Shown: positions 24,870 through 33,759 of the stretch, one piece after another
Numbering within the stretch: position 1 is the stretch's first letter
Layout: each line of letters opens with the position of its first letter
Assembly (NCBI GenBank): GCA_902763555.1
Contig: CACWSI010000003.1
Coordinates: 64,181 to 103,515, forward strand
Reading direction: 5' to 3'
Length of the DNA: 39,335 nt
Source: an uncultured Erysipelotrichaceae bacterium
Lineage (GTDB): Bacteria > Bacillota_I > Bacilli_A > RFN20 > CAG-826
The notes under the pieces: model-generated
Told to the model about the DNA's origin: nothing
The model's input: only the letters and a program-made list of their open reading frames with translations
The model's database searches: none
Position numbers and translations under genes: made by a program

Positions 24870-25733
24870 ATGAAAAGAGTCATTGGCTTATCTGCTTTAT
24901 TAATCATCTATGCAACTGCATTTGTCGCTGGTATTTTCTTATTTATACTCTTTGAAAGATTAGGCGTAAATGAATATATCGCCATTCTTTTAGCGGATGT
25001 TATCGCCACAGTCATAGTGTGGGCCAGTGGTGTGATTTTAAGAACCGCTTCCGCTTATGACCCATATTGGTCACTTCAAACTTTAGCGATCTATCTTTGC
25101 TTATTATTTAAATATCAAAACTGGCATGTAGGCACTATTCTCTTATTAGTGGTCATATCCTTATATTCATTAAGATTAACAATGAACTTTATCTTAGGCT
25201 TCCATTCCTTAAAGTATGTTGACTGGCGTTATAAGATGCTCAAAGAGAAAACTGGTAAATTCTACCAAGTAGTTAATCTATTAGGCATTTGTATGTTCCC
25301 AACTCTTGTGGTCTACACTGCTACTTTACCAGTTATTGCCTATGCTTCAATCACTACATTCTCCATGTTAGATGTCATTGGTTTATCAATTATCGTCTTA
25401 GGTGTCTTACTTGAATTAGTTGCCGATATCCAAATGAAGAAATTTGTGAAAACTAGAACAGACCATTCTCAAGTCTTAGACAAAGGCTTATGGAGATATT
25501 CAAGACATCCTAACTATTTAGGGGAAATTGCCATTTGGTTCGGTGTGGCTCTTACATTAATTATTTCCCATTTCAATTATTGGTATTTCATCGCTGGAGC
25601 GGTAGTTAACTTATTAATGTTCTTATTCATTTCTATCCCAATGGAAGAAAGACATTTCAAAGGTTATAAACCAGATTACGAACAATATAAAAAAGATACA
25701 CATATGTTACTAATTCTTCCAAAGAAGAAATAA
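24870..25733 (+). CDS. DUF1295 membrane protein (steroid 5-alpha-reductase/isoprenylcysteine methyltransferase fold)
   Basis: The 287-residue protein has about seven membrane helices. The segment DPYWSLQTLAIYL near residue 65 is the typical first DUF1295 block. The C-terminal part has DKGLWRYSRHPNYLGEIAIWFG (about residues 202-225), the conserved RHPNYxGE motif of the family, and ends with PMEERHFKGYKPDYEQYKKDT. In the wider superfamily this C-terminal region binds NADPH or S-adenosylmethionine. The exact activity of bacterial DUF1295 proteins is not settled, so reductase and methyltransferase are both possible. It is a single gene facing a convergent sugar symporter, with a shared bidirectional terminator in between. 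No ribosome binding site precedes the start. Confidence 0.9.
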   Translation: MKRVIGLSALLIIYATAFVAGIFLFILFERLGVNEYIAILLADVIATVIVWASGVILRTASAYDPYWSLQTLAIYLCLLFKYQNWHVGTILLLVVISLYSLRLTMNFILGFHSLKYVDWRYKMLKEKTGKFYQVVNLLGICMFPTLVVYTATLPVIAYASITTFSMLDVIGLSIIVLGVLLELVADIQMKKFVKTRTDHSQVLDKGLWRYSRHPNYLGEIAIWFGVALTLIISHFNYWYFIAGAVVNLLMFLFISIPMEERHFKGYKPDYEQYKKDTHMLLILPKKK

Positions 25734-25758
25734 AAAAGAGTGGTTCGACCACTCTTTT
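25734..25758. terminator. Bidirectional Rho-independent terminator
   Basis: AAAAGAGTGGT and ACCACTCTTTT form a perfect 11-bp stem with loop TCG. The A-run on the left and T-run on the right let it work for both convergent genes (ends at 25733 and 25775). Confidence 0.93.
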
Positions 25759-25774
25759 AAAATGTAAGAATTGA

Positions 25775-27874
25775 TTACTCAGCAACTGGTTGTCTGCCGA
25801 CTCTTTGTCTGATGACATTGAGTTCTTCTAAGGCAGCAGCATCCTTTTCATCTTGTTTTGCTTTACGAGCTTTGGCTTTTTCTTCCATAGCGATCTTTTG
25901 ATCAGCACTCATGGCATCAAGCTTGGCTTGTTTCTTAGCTTCAGCAGCAGCATTCTTATCAGCAGCCTTTTGATCAGCTTCAGCCTTCTTAGCGAGGAAC
26001 TTAGCGTTTTCTTCTTCGAAGTTAAGGCCCTTCTTTTCACAGTCAGTTCTTAATTGAGAAACTCTAGCTTCTTCGACTAAACGAGCATTTTCTTCTTCTT
26101 CTTGTTTGGCTCTGACATCTGGTTCAACCCATTGACCACCAGCTGCTAAGACTTCAGCCTTTTGATCAGCAACGATAGCCTTATTGTCAGCGTTGGTGAA
26201 TTTTTCAACATTCATGAATAAGAACATTAAAGCAATAATGAGGTAGCAAATACCTTCAACGCCGTAAGCGAGGAATGTATGTAAGACTCTTAAAGCTTCT
26301 TTGTTTGCAGGATCAACAATGTTATTTAAGCCGATGATGATACCGTTACAAATACCACTCATAGCGACCATGATAGAACCATAGACTGCCATGGTGAAGC
26401 CGTCTGTACGAATACCATGAACTGCTTCTTGGTGATCTAAAACGTTAGCCATTAAAGCGATAGAGATGTACATAGCAGGAGCTGTACCGAGGGCTTTAAC
26501 ACAGAAGGAAGCGATAGAGACTGCATTGACAGCGCCTTCATTTGTTGGGAAGGCGAGACATGAGAATGCAGCGGAAGCACCTAAAGCAGCGAGAACGCCA
26601 CCAGCACTAATGGCTTTTGATTTTGTTAATTTCGCGGCTAATGGCCAGACAATAACCATACCTAATGCTGTTGGAACAGCACCGATAGTGTTAATGAATG
26701 AGGACATTGAGACACCATTTGTATACGCTTGTGAATAGAAGGACATATCGTTGTTCTTCATCATGCCACCAAATTGATATAAGAACCAGAAGGCCATGAT
26801 CATCCACCAATATTTGTCTTTCATACAAATACGGATTTGTTGACCCATTGTAACTTTCTTTGGTTGGCCTTTTTCTTCACCGTTTGCTAAAGCGGCTTCA
26901 GCGTTCTTAATATTTTCTTCAGTGATACGTTCACGTGTGAAGAAGTATTCAAGTAAGCAACCAATGATTAAGGCAACGATCATGACGATCATTAAGATAA
27001 CCCATTTTTGGTTAGCTTCTGCACGTGTGATTGTTTGAGCATATTCACCTGGGAGTAAACCTTTAACTTGGTTGAAGTCGTTTGTGAAAACGGAAGTAAC
27101 GCTGTTTGGTTGACCTGGAAGTAATGTTTTTGTTCCAGCTTCAACAGCTTTCATATCTGCTTCACTTAATAAGTTATGAGCATATGCATAGGAGTTATCG
27201 TATGTGTAGACAGGTAATAAACCTAACCAGTCAACGATAAGACCACCGAACATACCAGAGACACCAGCAGCACCTAATTGTGCGGCCATGATAGCGGTAC
27301 CTAATAAGCCACGTTTGCCACCATCACGAGTGGATAAGTTAACTAATGCACTGTGTGATGTGTAATACATTGGCCATGCAAATGCATAGAATAAGTTGTA
27401 ACCAACTGCAGCGAAGATAGATGCTAAGACGCCACCTTCCATGGAAACTTGACCAGAAATCAAGCCTTGTAAAATGGTTTCTTCTTTAGCAGCGGTTGGA
27501 ACAGGAATAATGAATAATAAGACTAATGCCACTGCGATAATTGGCATACCAATTAAGATAAGTGGTCTTGCTTTACCCGCAAGAGATGGTTTTCTTTCCA
27601 TCAATCTACCGACGAGCAAGTTACCGACGATAATAATGATAGAAGAAGCTAAAGGAATAACTGTTTCAAGCCATGGAGCCCAAGAGCCCATACCGATAAC
27701 GTTATGCCAGTATTGGACAAGCCAGATGTTAACGACGCCGTTACAGAACAAAGCTAAAATAGGTCCTAATAAGTAACCTAATCCTGCTTCTGGAAATAAC
27801 GAGACAGTCTGGCTTTTGATTTTTGAACGCATCAAACGCGATTCAAAAAAGCTTTTCTTTGTTTTTTCAGCCAT
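25775..27874 (-). CDS. GPH-type (MFS_2) sugar:cation symporter with long charged C-terminal tail
   Basis: The 699-residue protein has the 12-helix layout of the glycoside-pentoside-hexuronide family. Its first helices carry FPEAGLGYLLGPILALFCNG, loop 2-3 has GRLMERKPSLAGKARPLIL, and the mid-protein motif GGKRGLLGTAIMAAQ is also typical. Such carriers import sugars or glycosides with Na+ or H+. The substrate is not readable. Residues about 555-699 form a cytoplasmic tail rich in Ala, Lys and Glu that looks helical or coiled-coil. It has no EIIA-type phosphorylation domain such as that of LacS. A clear AGGAGG lies six bases before the ATG, and the promoter is at 27943-27915 (TTGAAT, 17 bases, TATGAT). 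It is a single-gene unit. Confidence 0.9.
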   Translation of the reverse strand: MAEKTKKSFFESRLMRSKIKSQTVSLFPEAGLGYLLGPILALFCNGVVNIWLVQYWHNVIGMGSWAPWLETVIPLASSIIIIVGNLLVGRLMERKPSLAGKARPLILIGMPIIAVALVLLFIIPVPTAAKEETILQGLISGQVSMEGGVLASIFAAVGYNLFYAFAWPMYYTSHSALVNLSTRDGGKRGLLGTAIMAAQLGAAGVSGMFGGLIVDWLGLLPVYTYDNSYAYAHNLLSEADMKAVEAGTKTLLPGQPNSVTSVFTNDFNQVKGLLPGEYAQTITRAEANQKWVILMIVMIVALIIGCLLEYFFTRERITEENIKNAEAALANGEEKGQPKKVTMGQQIRICMKDKYWWMIMAFWFLYQFGGMMKNNDMSFYSQAYTNGVSMSSFINTIGAVPTALGMVIVWPLAAKLTKSKAISAGGVLAALGASAAFSCLAFPTNEGAVNAVSIASFCVKALGTAPAMYISIALMANVLDHQEAVHGIRTDGFTMAVYGSIMVAMSGICNGIIIGLNNIVDPANKEALRVLHTFLAYGVEGICYLIIALMFLFMNVEKFTNADNKAIVADQKAEVLAAGGQWVEPDVRAKQEEEENARLVEEARVSQLRTDCEKKGLNFEEENAKFLAKKAEADQKAADKNAAAEAKKQAKLDAMSADQKIAMEEKAKARKAKQDEKDAAALEELNVIRQRVGRQPVAE

Positions 27875-27914
27875 AATGACCTCCTAATGATATGTATCGT
27901 TCAAATACTCTTTA

Positions 27915-27943
27915 ATCATAAATGATTGATACCTATTATTCAA
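27915..27943 (-). promoter_or_regulatory. Sigma-A type promoter of the GPH symporter gene
   Basis: On the minus strand, TTGAAT (27943-27938) and TATGAT (27920-27915) are 17 bases apart, giving a leader of about 34 bases that contains the AGGAGG site. Confidence 0.7.
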
Positions 27944-28038
27944 AGAGTTTTTAAGCCACTTTTTTGTTTCTTTTTGATTTAATCACAACAATTTAATGAA
28001 AATAACAGCAAAATATTATATATTTTTTGTGTATCTTT

Positions 28039-30513
28039 ATGCGTAACGACGAATTTAATAAGATAGAAATAACAAACGAAAAGCAAACAAGCGGCTTCGA
28101 ATTCGGAAAAACTCAGAAGTTAGAAGCTACTTTTCAAAAAGATAATAAATTACCTGAGGGTGAACTTAACGAGAAATATATTGGAAAGACTATTCGTAAA
28201 CATACGGAAGCCAATATTCAGTATGAAAATAAAGCAATGGCGCCTACACATGGTTCTACAACAGTAACAAGCGCTACAACCGCAAGTAATGTTGCTGCTA
28301 CAACCGCCACAGTAGTAACAGCAGCCTCAGTCGTAGCGGTAACCGCTGTTGCAGTGGGTACTGGTATTTCAGTTGCGCTCCATAGCTACGATTATCAATT
28401 TAATTCTTTTGAGATTGGTCTCGATTACTTAGCCTGTGATCTTTTAATTATGGATAATAATAGACCTGATGGCGAGCCATATGAGCGATATTTTTATAAA
28501 AAAGAAAATGAACAACAACCAGAAGCACCAGTTGAGACACCAGAAGTAGAAGAATACAAGGCCTCTGAAAAAGAGGAAGAGAAACCATTTGTTCTTCGTG
28601 TTTACAACGATACCTACGAATGCACATTTGATGCTAAGTTAGGTGTTTGCGAATGGTATTTTGAAGATCTCAAACCAGACCAAAAATATCATATCTCTTT
28701 AAGTGAGAAACGTTTTGGTGGTGAAACTATCTTTGACAAACAGTTCACAACATTAAAAGAAGAGACACGGGTATCAGAATTCAGGGGTATTGAATGGGAT
28801 AAGAAATGTAACTTCCTAACCATGATGATGACTGTCAAACTTGATTATCAAGATGACTATGATCGTTTCTCTGATTTCAAATTTAATCTTAAGTCTGAAG
28901 CTGTTACTGCAGATGGACCAAATGAGATTTCTTACGATTTAGTGAAAACCACTGAAGAACAACAAATTAAATTAGATGACAACCAATTCTTCAATCTAGT
29001 GGAAACTTATGAATACACATTCACCTACATGGATGAAGGTGTTGAAGTGACCGCTGAAAGTGGCACAGTCCATTTTGAAGATAACAGTGGTGCTAAATCT
29101 GAATGGAATAATTTTATCTTTGATAAAACCGCAAATTTCATCAATAGAACATTTGAAGTACAACTAGATTTCGTTGACGACTTCAATGTCTATGATAATT
29201 TCATTCTATCTTTCTATATGACCTATGAAGAAGAAGGCAAACAGGTTATTGATGAAAGAAGCGAGGATATTCCGCTTCAAAAAACCACTGAAGTCCAGAC
29301 AGTAGACCTTGATGGTATTGAAGTGATGCTGTCTGATGACTATTACTATAAACTCACATGTAATTACTATAGCGAATTAACAGTGTTGGATGAGGGCTTT
29401 GTCACATTCACTGATAACAGTGGCGCTGTCACTGAATTCCGTGAATTAAAGTTTGATAAAAAAGTTAATTTTGATACTAGAACATTTGAAGTGCAATTAG
29501 ATTACACTAATGACTTAGGTTACTTATATGGTTTCCAATTCACTTTAACTGACTTAGAGACAAGTAATGAAAGAACATATTATCTACAAGAAACAACAGA
29601 TGTTCAAACCATCACAGTGGATGAAATTGAACAAGGTACAGAAGATAATCCAGTTTATTTAATAGATGTTGTTGAACATAGAATGTCTTATTCCTTTAAA
29701 TATATGAATCAAGATGTGGAACATGTTGTCGTGGAAGGTGAAGAATTCAAATTTGAGAACTCATTAGTTAGTACATTCCAAGGTATTGAATCACCATATG
29801 ACTTTGGTCATGACGAAAACTATGATGATTATCTTTTACCAATAAAACTCATCTATGATGATGCTGCACACGTGTATTCCGTTTTTGAAATCAAACTTCT
29901 CAAAAATAATGAATTATATGGACGTTTGATGATGGAAGGTGAAAGAGGATTTGATAAATGGCAATACGCCACCTTCACTGGTATGGAAGGCCATCAAATA
30001 GAAGATATCATCGGTTCAAATATCACTATGTCTGTTGTTGCTATGTTAAAAGATGGCACTGAAGAAGAAGCCTATTCTAAGGAAGTAACATTCACTTTAG
30101 AAGAGACTAAAGAATTATATGATTTAAATTTTGACGATGGTACTGAACCAGGCAGCATTGCCTATGGTAACTATCAAATCGGCTTTACTCCAATTTATTC
30201 GGGTAAGAGATATTTATTCCATTGTACTTTGAATGTGGAATGTCAGTCCGGCAGAGTCTATGAAATCCCATTCGACTTTGACGAAATGAATCAAATAACC
30301 TATGCCTATTTAGGCACTTGTGACAATTTCAGCGAAGATAACTTTGAAGAAGACTTTAATAGTCCAGTAAAGTTATCAATTACATATTTCACATACCATT
30401 ACGAAATGGTCGATCTTGGTAATGGTAGTGGTCCAATGGAAGAACGCGTGTCTGATAATAACGAGAAGACCGCTGTTATTCATGAAAGTTATCAATTTAC
30501 ATTGCAAGCATAA
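28039..30513 (+). CDS. Single-pass membrane protein with tandem about 110-residue beta-rich repeats
   Basis: The ATG at 28039 is preferred to an in-frame TTG at 28027, giving 824 residues. There is no signal peptide. A charged, probably cytoplasmic N-terminus (1-73) is followed by a Thr/Ala/Val-rich stretch with one membrane helix (about 85-112). A Glu/Pro linker and an Fn3-like domain (about 180-240) come next. Four repeat units start at residues 246, 354, 465 and 578, each with an aromatic start (EFRGIEWDKK, EWNNFIFDKT, EFRELKFDKK) and a V-x-L-D/Y block. A divergent fifth starts near 690. No enzyme motif is visible. I do not recognise the family. A stalk-like surface protein is likely. No ribosome binding site is seen. 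The mscS gene follows after 27 bases. Confidence 0.82.
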   Translation: MRNDEFNKIEITNEKQTSGFEFGKTQKLEATFQKDNKLPEGELNEKYIGKTIRKHTEANIQYENKAMAPTHGSTTVTSATTASNVAATTATVVTAASVVAVTAVAVGTGISVALHSYDYQFNSFEIGLDYLACDLLIMDNNRPDGEPYERYFYKKENEQQPEAPVETPEVEEYKASEKEEEKPFVLRVYNDTYECTFDAKLGVCEWYFEDLKPDQKYHISLSEKRFGGETIFDKQFTTLKEETRVSEFRGIEWDKKCNFLTMMMTVKLDYQDDYDRFSDFKFNLKSEAVTADGPNEISYDLVKTTEEQQIKLDDNQFFNLVETYEYTFTYMDEGVEVTAESGTVHFEDNSGAKSEWNNFIFDKTANFINRTFEVQLDFVDDFNVYDNFILSFYMTYEEEGKQVIDERSEDIPLQKTTEVQTVDLDGIEVMLSDDYYYKLTCNYYSELTVLDEGFVTFTDNSGAVTEFRELKFDKKVNFDTRTFEVQLDYTNDLGYLYGFQFTLTDLETSNERTYYLQETTDVQTITVDEIEQGTEDNPVYLIDVVEHRMSYSFKYMNQDVEHVVVEGEEFKFENSLVSTFQGIESPYDFGHDENYDDYLLPIKLIYDDAAHVYSVFEIKLLKNNELYGRLMMEGERGFDKWQYATFTGMEGHQIEDIIGSNITMSVVAMLKDGTEEEAYSKEVTFTLEETKELYDLNFDDGTEPGSIAYGNYQIGFTPIYSGKRYLFHCTLNVECQSGRVYEIPFDFDEMNQITYAYLGTCDNFSEDNFEEDFNSPVKLSITYFTYHYEMVDLGNGSGPMEERVSDNNEKTAVIHESYQFTLQA
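28774..30500 (+). repeat. Four to five tandem protein repeats of about 108-113 residues
   Basis: Units begin at 28774, 29098, 29431 and 29770, with a weak fifth near 30108. Conserved points are an aromatic-rich opening (S/T-E-F/W), the FDKxxNF segment, a LDY/LDF strand with Asp pairs, and a closing Phe-x-Asp/Glu-Asn-Ser-Gly-Ala. DNA identity is low between units, so the duplication is not recent. Confidence 0.7.
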
Positions 30514-30540
30514 TCAACTGTTTTCTAGGAGGTAATTGTT

Positions 30541-31629
30541 ATGAAAAAAGAAACAAGAAACAGAATTATCAAGTGGTCGCTATATGCACTTCTAGTGATA
30601 GCGACAATCCTCATCTTTGTCTTCAGTAACTATATTTTTGGCGCTGGCAAAGAAATAGTACAAAAGGAAGTGGGTGGCAAAACAGTTGTCGAAACAATTT
30701 GGACAATTCAAGAGCCAATGTTCTACAATTCCAATACGGGTAGTGCTTTTGCGGATTATTTCTTAGAACACTTTATTCCTAACACATTAAGAACAATTCA
30801 AATTGCAGGTATCGCTATTACATTTGCGATTGCCTTACATTATTTAGCAAAGATTGTCTTTAGAAGTAAGAAAGGTAAAACAATTTCCCGTTTATTAGTG
30901 TCATTCGTTAAATGGGCGATTGCTCTTACCGCTGTATTCTTAGTATTAGATGCTTGGGGTGTTCCTGCTACTGCAACATTAACTGGTGCTGGTGTACTTG
31001 CTCTTATCATAGGTCTTGGTTCCCAATCCTTAGTGGCTGATATCTTAGCCGGTATCTTCATCGTCTTTGAAGGTGAATTCCAAGTTGGCGATATCGTCAT
31101 CGTTGATGGTTGGAGAGGTGAAGTTAAAGAAATCGGTATGAGAACAACCAAGTTATTAGATGCTGGTGGTAATGTTAAAATCGTTAACAATAGTGAAATC
31201 AAAACAATCATTAACCAAACTCAAGAGCTCTCTTTAGCAAAGGCTAATGTCTCCGTTTCCTATAATGTTAGAATTGAAAAAGTTGAAGCGGTTATCGCTG
31301 ATAATATCGCTAAGATTAAAGAAAAGATTCCTGCGATTGAAGAAGGCCCATTCTATAAGGGTGTCACTGAATTAGGCGAATCTGGTGTGCAATTACTTTT
31401 CGTTGCGAAATGTAAAGAAGATGATATTTACCAAGTTCAAAGAGATTTAAACCGTGAAATTAAAATCATGTTTGATGATAACAACATTGAAATCCCATTC
31501 AATCAACTCGTTGTGCATATGGGCGAAAATGCTGATCCACAAATTATCACTAAACAAGACATCAGAAAAGCTGATAGATTTAACGAAGAACAAAAAGAGT
31601 TATCTCAAAATATCTCCGTTGAAAAATAA
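30541..31629 (+). CDS. mscS: MscS-family mechanosensitive channel
   Basis: This 362-residue protein has two outer helices (about residues 12-32 and 82-102), a helix at about 120-140 and the pore-lining TM3 (TLTGAGVLALIIGLGSQSLV, about 142-162) with the Gly/Ala packing typical of MscS. The beta domain (FQVGDIVIVDGWRGEVKEIGMRTTKL) and the C-terminal mixed domain follow. The layout resembles the YkuT/YhdY subgroup of Firmicutes. The channel should open under membrane tension and release solutes in hypo-osmotic shock. AGGAGG precedes the start by about seven bases. It sits 27 bases after the repeat-rich membrane protein, so the two are probably co-transcribed. The extracytoplasmic loop between TM1 and TM2 is about 50 residues. 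Confidence 0.94.
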   Translation: MKKETRNRIIKWSLYALLVIATILIFVFSNYIFGAGKEIVQKEVGGKTVVETIWTIQEPMFYNSNTGSAFADYFLEHFIPNTLRTIQIAGIAITFAIALHYLAKIVFRSKKGKTISRLLVSFVKWAIALTAVFLVLDAWGVPATATLTGAGVLALIIGLGSQSLVADILAGIFIVFEGEFQVGDIVIVDGWRGEVKEIGMRTTKLLDAGGNVKIVNNSEIKTIINQTQELSLAKANVSVSYNVRIEKVEAVIADNIAKIKEKIPAIEEGPFYKGVTELGESGVQLLFVAKCKEDDIYQVQRDLNREIKIMFDDNNIEIPFNQLVVHMGENADPQIITKQDIRKADRFNEEQKELSQNISVEK

Positions 31630-31651
31630 TTACCTCTTAACTTATAAATAT

Positions 31652-31677
31652 AGCCCACCATAGATGGGCTTTTCTTT
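31652..31677. terminator. Terminator after mscS
   Basis: AGCCCA and TGGGCT pair around a 7-base loop, followed by TTTCTTTT. The next gene ends on the opposite strand at 31677, so it may also serve that operon. Confidence 0.7.
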
Positions 31678-31985
31678 TAGAATTTAAAGACGAATATTAA
31701 TAATATCATTAAGGTGATATGGACCGCCAAACCAAACCAGTTAACCGCAGTGAAGTACCAGTGCTCACCTTTTGTCTTATGACGGAAGATTAACATTGCT
31801 GGATAACCACCGAAGGCACCGCCTAAGAATGATAATAGTAATAGTGTTTTCTCTTTAGTTCTCCATTTGCCAGATTTGGCTTTCTTTTTATCCACGCCAT
31901 AGGCGATAAATGTAATAAGAGAAAGAAGAACTAAATAAGCAGCATACGCTATAATTACAATTTGTTTTGTGGTCATAAGTTTCAC
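31677..31985 (-). CDS. DUF1294 small membrane protein
   Basis: About 102 residues with three membrane helices and the diagnostic DUF1294 core: YGVDKKKAKSGKWRTKEKTLLLLSFLGGAFGGYPAMLIFRHKTK. The family is common and of unknown function. A GTG at 31985 overlaps the tarJ stop codon in GTGA, indicating translational coupling. An ATG three codons in (31976) is the alternative start. It is the last gene of the licD-tarI-tarJ operon, so a link to surface polymer assembly is possible, but the family occurs in many contexts. Confidence 0.9.
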   Translation of the reverse strand: MKLMTTKQIVIIAYAAYLVLLSLITFIAYGVDKKKAKSGKWRTKEKTLLLLSFLGGAFGGYPAMLIFRHKTKGEHWYFTAVNWFGLAVHITLMILLIFVFKF

Positions 31986-33022
31986 CAGTGCATTAAGTTT
32001 TTACCGATTTCTTTCTTGTTATTAATATCGGCTTCAAAACATCTATAAATATCACCAACATTATTAATCTTATTTTCTGATAAGACCATAATGGATAAAG
32101 CTTCTTGTACTTTCTTATCGTTTAACGCTTCAGCGACGTGTTCGAAGTCTTGCTTTGTACTTCTTGTAACGCCTTTAAGCGATAAGCCTTTTTCTAGCAC
32201 TAATCTGGTATTAATAGGAGACTTCTCTTCATTAACACCCATTAATATTAAATCAGCGCCTGGGATTGATAAATCAATCATGTTGTTAATCGCATCCGCG
32301 GAGAACTTGCCGCCCACTGCTTCGATAAGAGTGTCAAACTTTTCACCTTTATATTGTTCGAACTTCGCAGTTTTCGCATTCTTAAAAGATTCTAATTTAT
32401 GGTCATCAATACCAAAGACTGTTAAATCTAAATCAGGATGATCATATCTAAGCATGATATAAACGATATAGGCCATAATGCCATCACCAAATAACGCTAA
32501 TTTTTCGACTTCATTAAAATCAATTCTACGTAATGCCGCAGTCGCAACACTTAATAATTCAGAGAAAACCGCAATACTTGGAGCAATGGATTCATCATAC
32601 TTAACAAGTAAATCCGGGCTACATGTGTAGTAGTTTCTTAAAAAACCATCCGCTGTGGAACTTCTAAAAACCGCTTTAGGATAATAGTTATCACCTAAGT
32701 CTTTTCTATGACATCTACGGTTGGAATTATCACTATAGAATTTATCATCGAATGAGTTAGGCACTAAGATGACTTTGTCGCCTTTCTTATATGTACCAGT
32801 TGGATCTTTAACAACTTCACCAACCGCTTCATGGATTGGGGCTAATGGATATTTATGGTTTAAAACGTTGATATCACGGTTACCTAAAAAGTAACGGATA
32901 TCCGCTTTACAGATGGCCATCGTATCAACTTTGACTAAGACCTTATTGTCCATATCTTCCACAGTGTCGATGAACTTTTCAATGACACCAGGAGAGGTAA
33001 CTTTATAAATATTGTTAAACAT
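31982..33022 (-). CDS. tarJ: Ribulose-5-phosphate reductase TarJ (NADPH-dependent, alcohol dehydrogenase fold)
   Basis: The 346-residue medium-chain dehydrogenase resembles TarJ. It shares the N-terminal segment (AICKADIRYFLGNR), the YPLAPIHEAVGEVV zinc-site region (the GHE-like His-Glu pair), KGDKVILVPN, and an atypical cofactor segment (LALFGDGIMAYIVYIML) in place of a classic GxGxxG. TarJ reduces D-ribulose 5-phosphate to D-ribitol 5-phosphate, the substrate of TarI, which lies directly upstream. The tarI stop and tarJ start share one base (TAATG), strong evidence of coupled translation. The pair supplies CDP-ribitol for surface polymers such as wall teichoic acid. It uses TGA as stop. Identification rests on motifs plus pairing with TarI. 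Confidence 0.88.
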   Translation of the reverse strand: MFNNIYKVTSPGVIEKFIDTVEDMDNKVLVKVDTMAICKADIRYFLGNRDINVLNHKYPLAPIHEAVGEVVKDPTGTYKKGDKVILVPNSFDDKFYSDNSNRRCHRKDLGDNYYPKAVFRSSTADGFLRNYYTCSPDLLVKYDESIAPSIAVFSELLSVATAALRRIDFNEVEKLALFGDGIMAYIVYIMLRYDHPDLDLTVFGIDDHKLESFKNAKTAKFEQYKGEKFDTLIEAVGGKFSADAINNMIDLSIPGADLILMGVNEEKSPINTRLVLEKGLSLKGVTRSTKQDFEHVAEALNDKKVQEALSIMVLSENKINNVGDIYRCFEADINNKKEIGKNLMHW

Positions 33023-33738
33023 TAAAGGACAACCTCAGTCTTTCCAATCTTTAATAAGGCTTTAAGCATCATCAAATCATCAAAAGTGGTGATTTTAAAG
33101 TTTTGCGCGCTACCTTCCACTAAGTGGACGTCAATACCAAATGATAACACTAACTTCGCATCATCAGTGACATTAGGAATATCTTCTTTTAAAGCCTTTT
33201 CATGGGCATCTTTAATAATCTTGAATTTGAATGTTTGAGGAGTTTGTCCTTGATATAATTCGTTTCTATTTGGAATATCAGAAATAATTTCATTATCTTT
33301 ACTTCTAATAATCGTATCGCTTGCCTTGATGACAGTATCAACCGCACCAAACTTCTTACAAACAGCAATATTATCGTTGATAATATTTTGACTAATTAAT
33401 GGTCTGGCGGCATCGTGGATGACGATAATATCATCTGGAGAAGACACTAATTCTTCAACGGCTTTTAAACCGTTATAAACAGAGATTTGTCTAGAGTTAC
33501 CACCCGCTACAACGCTTCTAACTTTACTTAAGTCATATTGCTTGCACCAAACTTTAACTTGGTCGATATATTGTTCGTTAGTAACAATCACAATCTTATC
33601 GACATCATCATTGATTTCAAAAGCTTCAATGGTGTGAATCATTAATGGCTTTCCATAAATTGGAAGGAATTGTTTTGGTTTATCAGCATTACCCATGCGA
33701 GTACCGCTTCCTGCGGCAAGAATAAGAGCAATATTCAT
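33022..33738 (-). CDS. tarI: Ribitol-5-phosphate cytidylyltransferase TarI (IspD family)
   Basis: The 238-residue protein has the IspD/TarI nucleotidyltransferase fold. It has the CTP-binding LAAGSGTRMG loop (residues 7-16) with KPKQFLPIYGKP, the VVAGGNSRQISVYNGL block, HDAARPLI and QGQTPQTFKF. It joins CTP and D-ribitol 5-phosphate to form CDP-ribitol. An IspD role in isoprenoid synthesis is the alternative, but the one-base overlap with tarJ and the adjacent licD favour TarI. The ribosome binding site AAGGAG precedes the ATG by about eight bases, in the 21-base gap after licD. Confidence 0.92.
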   Translation of the reverse strand: MNIALILAAGSGTRMGNADKPKQFLPIYGKPLMIHTIEAFEINDDVDKIVIVTNEQYIDQVKVWCKQYDLSKVRSVVAGGNSRQISVYNGLKAVEELVSSPDDIIVIHDAARPLISQNIINDNIAVCKKFGAVDTVIKASDTIIRSKDNEIISDIPNRNELYQGQTPQTFKFKIIKDAHEKALKEDIPNVTDDAKLVLSFGIDVHLVEGSAQNFKITTFDDLMMLKALLKIGKTEVVL

Positions 33739-33759
33739 ATTGGATAACTCCTTTACTAT

